Assembly (NCBI RefSeq): GCF_036417845.1 | Contig: NC_089982.1 | Location: 64,803,684-64,867,683 of the forward strand | Reading direction: 5' to 3' | From: Apteryx mantelli | Taxonomy: Eukaryota > Chordata > Aves > Apterygiformes > Apterygidae | DNA length: 64,000 nucleotides | In this document: piece by piece, positions 61,001-64,000 of the stretch | How the letters are laid out: each line of letters begins with the position of its first letter | How positions within the stretch are numbered: the first letter of the stretch is position 1 | Notes under the pieces: model-generated | Told to the model about the DNA's origin: nothing | Seen by the model: the letters and a program-made list of their open reading frames with translations, nothing else | Database searches by the model: none | Position numbers and translations under genes: made by a program

Positions 61001-64000
61001 TTTAATACACTGCGGTAGATAACACAGATCTTCCCTTCATTCTGAATAAGCCACCACACAGCTTTAGTTACAAAGTAATTAAATCTTACTTTTACTATTT
61101 CCCTGTGCAGGCTGACCCTCTATTGTACAGTAGGGACCTTATGCTCCTGTTTTCACATGATTCAGCTGTTAGAGGTGTGAACAATCTCTGTATTTGAAAA
61201 AAAAATTACTTTTCTCCTCTAGCATAATTCACATCCAAACATATCTAAGTGACATCCTTTTTTAAGTACTTATCATTTTTAAAGTTAAGCACTTCACTAG
61301 CAACCACATTGCTAGCTGACAGGCCTAATGGAATAAAAGACAGCAGAGAATGTCATCACAATTGGTAAATCATCAAGAAAGAGTAAAACAGATTTCTGCC
61401 ACAGTTACGTATCTGTAAACTGACTCAAGTAAGTGCTTTAAATGTCAGTTATTAACAACAAATTTTATCACAATGCTAATTAGTGAGAAAGTAAGCTTAG
61501 AGGAATGATAGTTCTTGTCATATAGAAACGTGTAGATTTTTGGTTTAGTTTTTACTGTTTGTACATAGGCTACTCAAATATAAGCCTTCTTTGCATAAAA
61601 TTATCTTCATTGTTACAGTGGAAGATGTTATTTTGGAACATTTCCTCTTCTGGTGTCTCCATAACAGATTTAGGTACTGCTTGCCTCCCTGCAAAGCCAT
61701 TGTAAACCTAGTCCATACAAAATTGATATTTAGGCATGTTTTGGGGCTTACATGTAAGTGGCAACTTCAAAAGTGAATGTTTAGAGATCAGATTTCACTT
61801 ACAACTGCTGAGGCCTCAACTTCAAAGATCTGGTGAACACTGATTTACAGAGTCTCAAATAGGAGGACCACAAACTACTTTCCCATAACATCCTTATAAG
61901 TTTGCACCAACTATTTCCAGAGTTAGCTGATAACTATCTTTTCAAAAATTTTTTTAATTTCTATCATTAATTCAACAAATCTTTAAGCATTTATTGGCTA
62001 ATTTCTGTGGTATCTTATGTTTTTCACAAATCTCTGTAAGGAAGCATGAAAATGAACATGGTTATTTGTATACTTATGTTTCTATTGATTGTGCCTGGCT
62101 GTTGCTTTAAGGCTAGAAGGGATTGCTTGTTATCAGGAAAGCAAGGCACTTAACAGAGCAGAGTGGGGAGGGGAAATGAGGTTCATATCCAGTTTAAAAC
62201 CCCAAATTTAACAACCAAAATATTCCACCCAAGCAACTTTCCACCTTCCTCTCTCCTCCCACTCCTTACCAAGACAGTCAATATATTTCAGCAAGTGCAG
62301 AGAAAATATTATGAACACAACAGTGAGTCCGTGATATAAATTATATGGTCTTAACATACACAATTATTGCAGAAAAATCATCTATGATGCACACCCCCTC
62401 TAGCCCCATGCTTTGAACAGACCATTCTTGCCCAGTATATTCTATATAAACTCAGTCTTAGCAATTAGTCCTGATATGATCCCAGCATAAGCACCATTTT
62501 GGAGGAAGATGCAAGGGGCTCTTCATTTTTTCATCTCACAAAGCCTAAGGCAGTGACAGACCAGACTTAAGTAGTCATGTGCTCTATTCCACCTGCTAAT
62601 CCCTGGAGATGTAAATCACTCCAGAGCAATACTGAATCCCTATCCAGATATAGGGATTTGAACATTCCCAGAGAGCAGAACTGTGCCCCAAGAACGACTG
62701 CCTTCCCACCCGTAGAGCTCCTCTTGGACTGTGACTACAGTAGTCACACAGTACTATACCAGCATGACAGTACTTCCCTAAACAATGCAGCTTGGTCCAT
62801 ATGATCTGAAGAGTCCTTGGCAGATACAGTTCTGAACAGTATCTATGACAAATCAATGACTACTTGCAGATTTTGCTGCCTTTCCCCACTGAAGGGCCAT
62901 AACATCCCCGCATGATTCCAGTTATTGAGGGCCTGCAAGGAAGGTCTCTGCAGTAGTTCCAGACTACCACGAGAAAAAAAAAGCAGATAGCTACTGTCTC
63001 ATGGTAATGACAGTAATTATGCGTTTGGATGAAAACCATGCTGAGCCACTTCTCGTCCCACCTTTTCCTGTACTCTGTATACCAACATACTGCATTCAGA
63101 GACCCATACAACAATCAAGTGAAACACCACTAAGTCTGTAAAATTAAACAGGAGTCCATTTACATAGCTTTTATATTAAATGGTTGTTTGTTTTATAAGC
63201 TGTGTGATTGGAGACACAATAGAGCTCTTAAAGCATAACAAGTATTGACTACCTGATCAGAGAACAGTAATGCAGAAAATAGCTGAGAGGGTGCACATTG
63301 TACAAATTCACTTTTTTTTTGGGGGGGGGGAGTAAAACTGAGCTGTAGTGATACAGAACTACAGCAGTACTGTCTTTGAAATTCCTTCCTCCTAATTGCA
63401 GTAATTCAGGAACTGCACCCCATTAGTGCTGTGGCATATTCTGACACGCCAAGACACTATTAAAATACTTAAACATCTTTGAAGGCATCAGTGACTTCTT
63501 TCTCTGCACCTTAGGCTAAATACAGTTAAACAGCAACTGAGCATATCTCAAGAAGCATTTACTGCCCCAAGGCTTGGACCGCTGTCATTCTGAATGAGGC
63601 ATTATCGCGTACTGCAGAGATAGTGCATGCCATCTCTAAAGCAGTCCTGCTGAATAAAGTCAAACACAAATCCACTATTTGAGACATGCCAACTGCACTG
63701 AAGTAATGCATATATTAATTGCTTTGGGACTAAAAAAAAAAAATCCATCTATATCATGCCCAATTCTGAAATTATTTTCAGTGCTTAAGAAATAAAATAT
63801 TTCAGAGTACAGAAAGGCTTATATATGTGATGATTGAATGACTAATACTATAAGAAAAGGTATGACAGGAGGATGTAAAATAATGAGTTCTGAACCTATT
63901 TATTCTTTTGCTTTTCTTCTAGAAAGAACATAAAATGAAAGTGAGAACTTTAAATACTTTACTTGAAAAATGATAAAATAACAGTTCATAAGACAAGTAA
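58070..64000 (-). other. PCDH7: Intron upstream of the protocadherin last exon (partial)
   Basis: About 5.9 kb with no further protocadherin exon, no other gene and no classifiable transposon recognised. It contains T/A homopolymers (near 59885-59900 and 60402-60416) and a T9-G10 junction at about 63311-63330. It continues past the window; PCDH7-type genes are known for very long introns. Confidence 0.6.

Noticed and set aside
1..64000. tRNA, rRNA, CRISPR arrays, bacterial operons or phage genes
   Set aside because: None seen. The tRNA-like boxes found belong to diverged SINEs without a folded tRNA body, and the simple repeats lack spacer structure.

Overview
The window looks like avian nuclear DNA, most of it a gene-poor, AT-rich desert. 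Three things point to a bird. CR1 LINEs of very different ages end in the short tandem octamers of the ATTCTGTG type that are typical of bird CR1. Ancient tRNA-headed and MIR-like SINE relics are present. Introns and intergenic spacers are large, with few interspersed repeats. There is no sign of bacterial gene organisation. I cannot name the species.

Only one host gene segment is well supported. It is the last coding exon of a delta-protocadherin, most likely PCDH7, on the minus strand at 57675-58054. It encodes the cytoplasmic tail from the conserved Cys-rich motif (KCTRECDEYGHSDSCWMP) to the C-terminus (TRREVYL) and has a clean 3' splice site at 58055-58069. Positions 58055-64000 are therefore intron. 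The AT-rich, repeat-poor stretch to the left of the stop (down to perhaps 55.0 kb or 52.7 kb) is probably its 3' UTR. The remainder, to position 1, would be downstream intergenic DNA.

Mobile elements by position: a CR1 3' tail (minus, 3.2 kb); tRNA-headed SINE relics (8.2-8.8 kb); a GC-rich unresolved repeat followed by a MIR-type SINE (10.2-10.8 kb); a probable LTR with internal degenerate repeats (minus, 20.75-22.0 kb); a young 5'-truncated CR1 (plus, 27.2-28.4 kb); a SINE head (28.8 kb); a possible LTR (minus, 32.15-32.7 kb); an old 5'-truncated CR1 (plus, 33.9-35.85 kb); a young, nearly full-length CR1 (plus, 36.25-40.43 kb); an old CR1 with two internal deletions (minus, 44.2-45.4 kb); and an ancient CR1/L3-like 3' fragment (minus, 49.0-49.3 kb).

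The most interesting pattern is in the two young CR1 copies, which lie exactly 12,006 bp apart in the same orientation. Over 1.2 kb they differ by roughly 2-3%, but an internal block of 414 bp carries a single difference while the 348 bp before it carries about 15. They also share a premature stop and a frame change near the end of ORF2. Gene conversion, or descent from a mosaic source that already carried these lesions, would explain this. I did not find a convincing new biological system; the remaining observations are mostly about repeat structure and the protocadherin 3' end.
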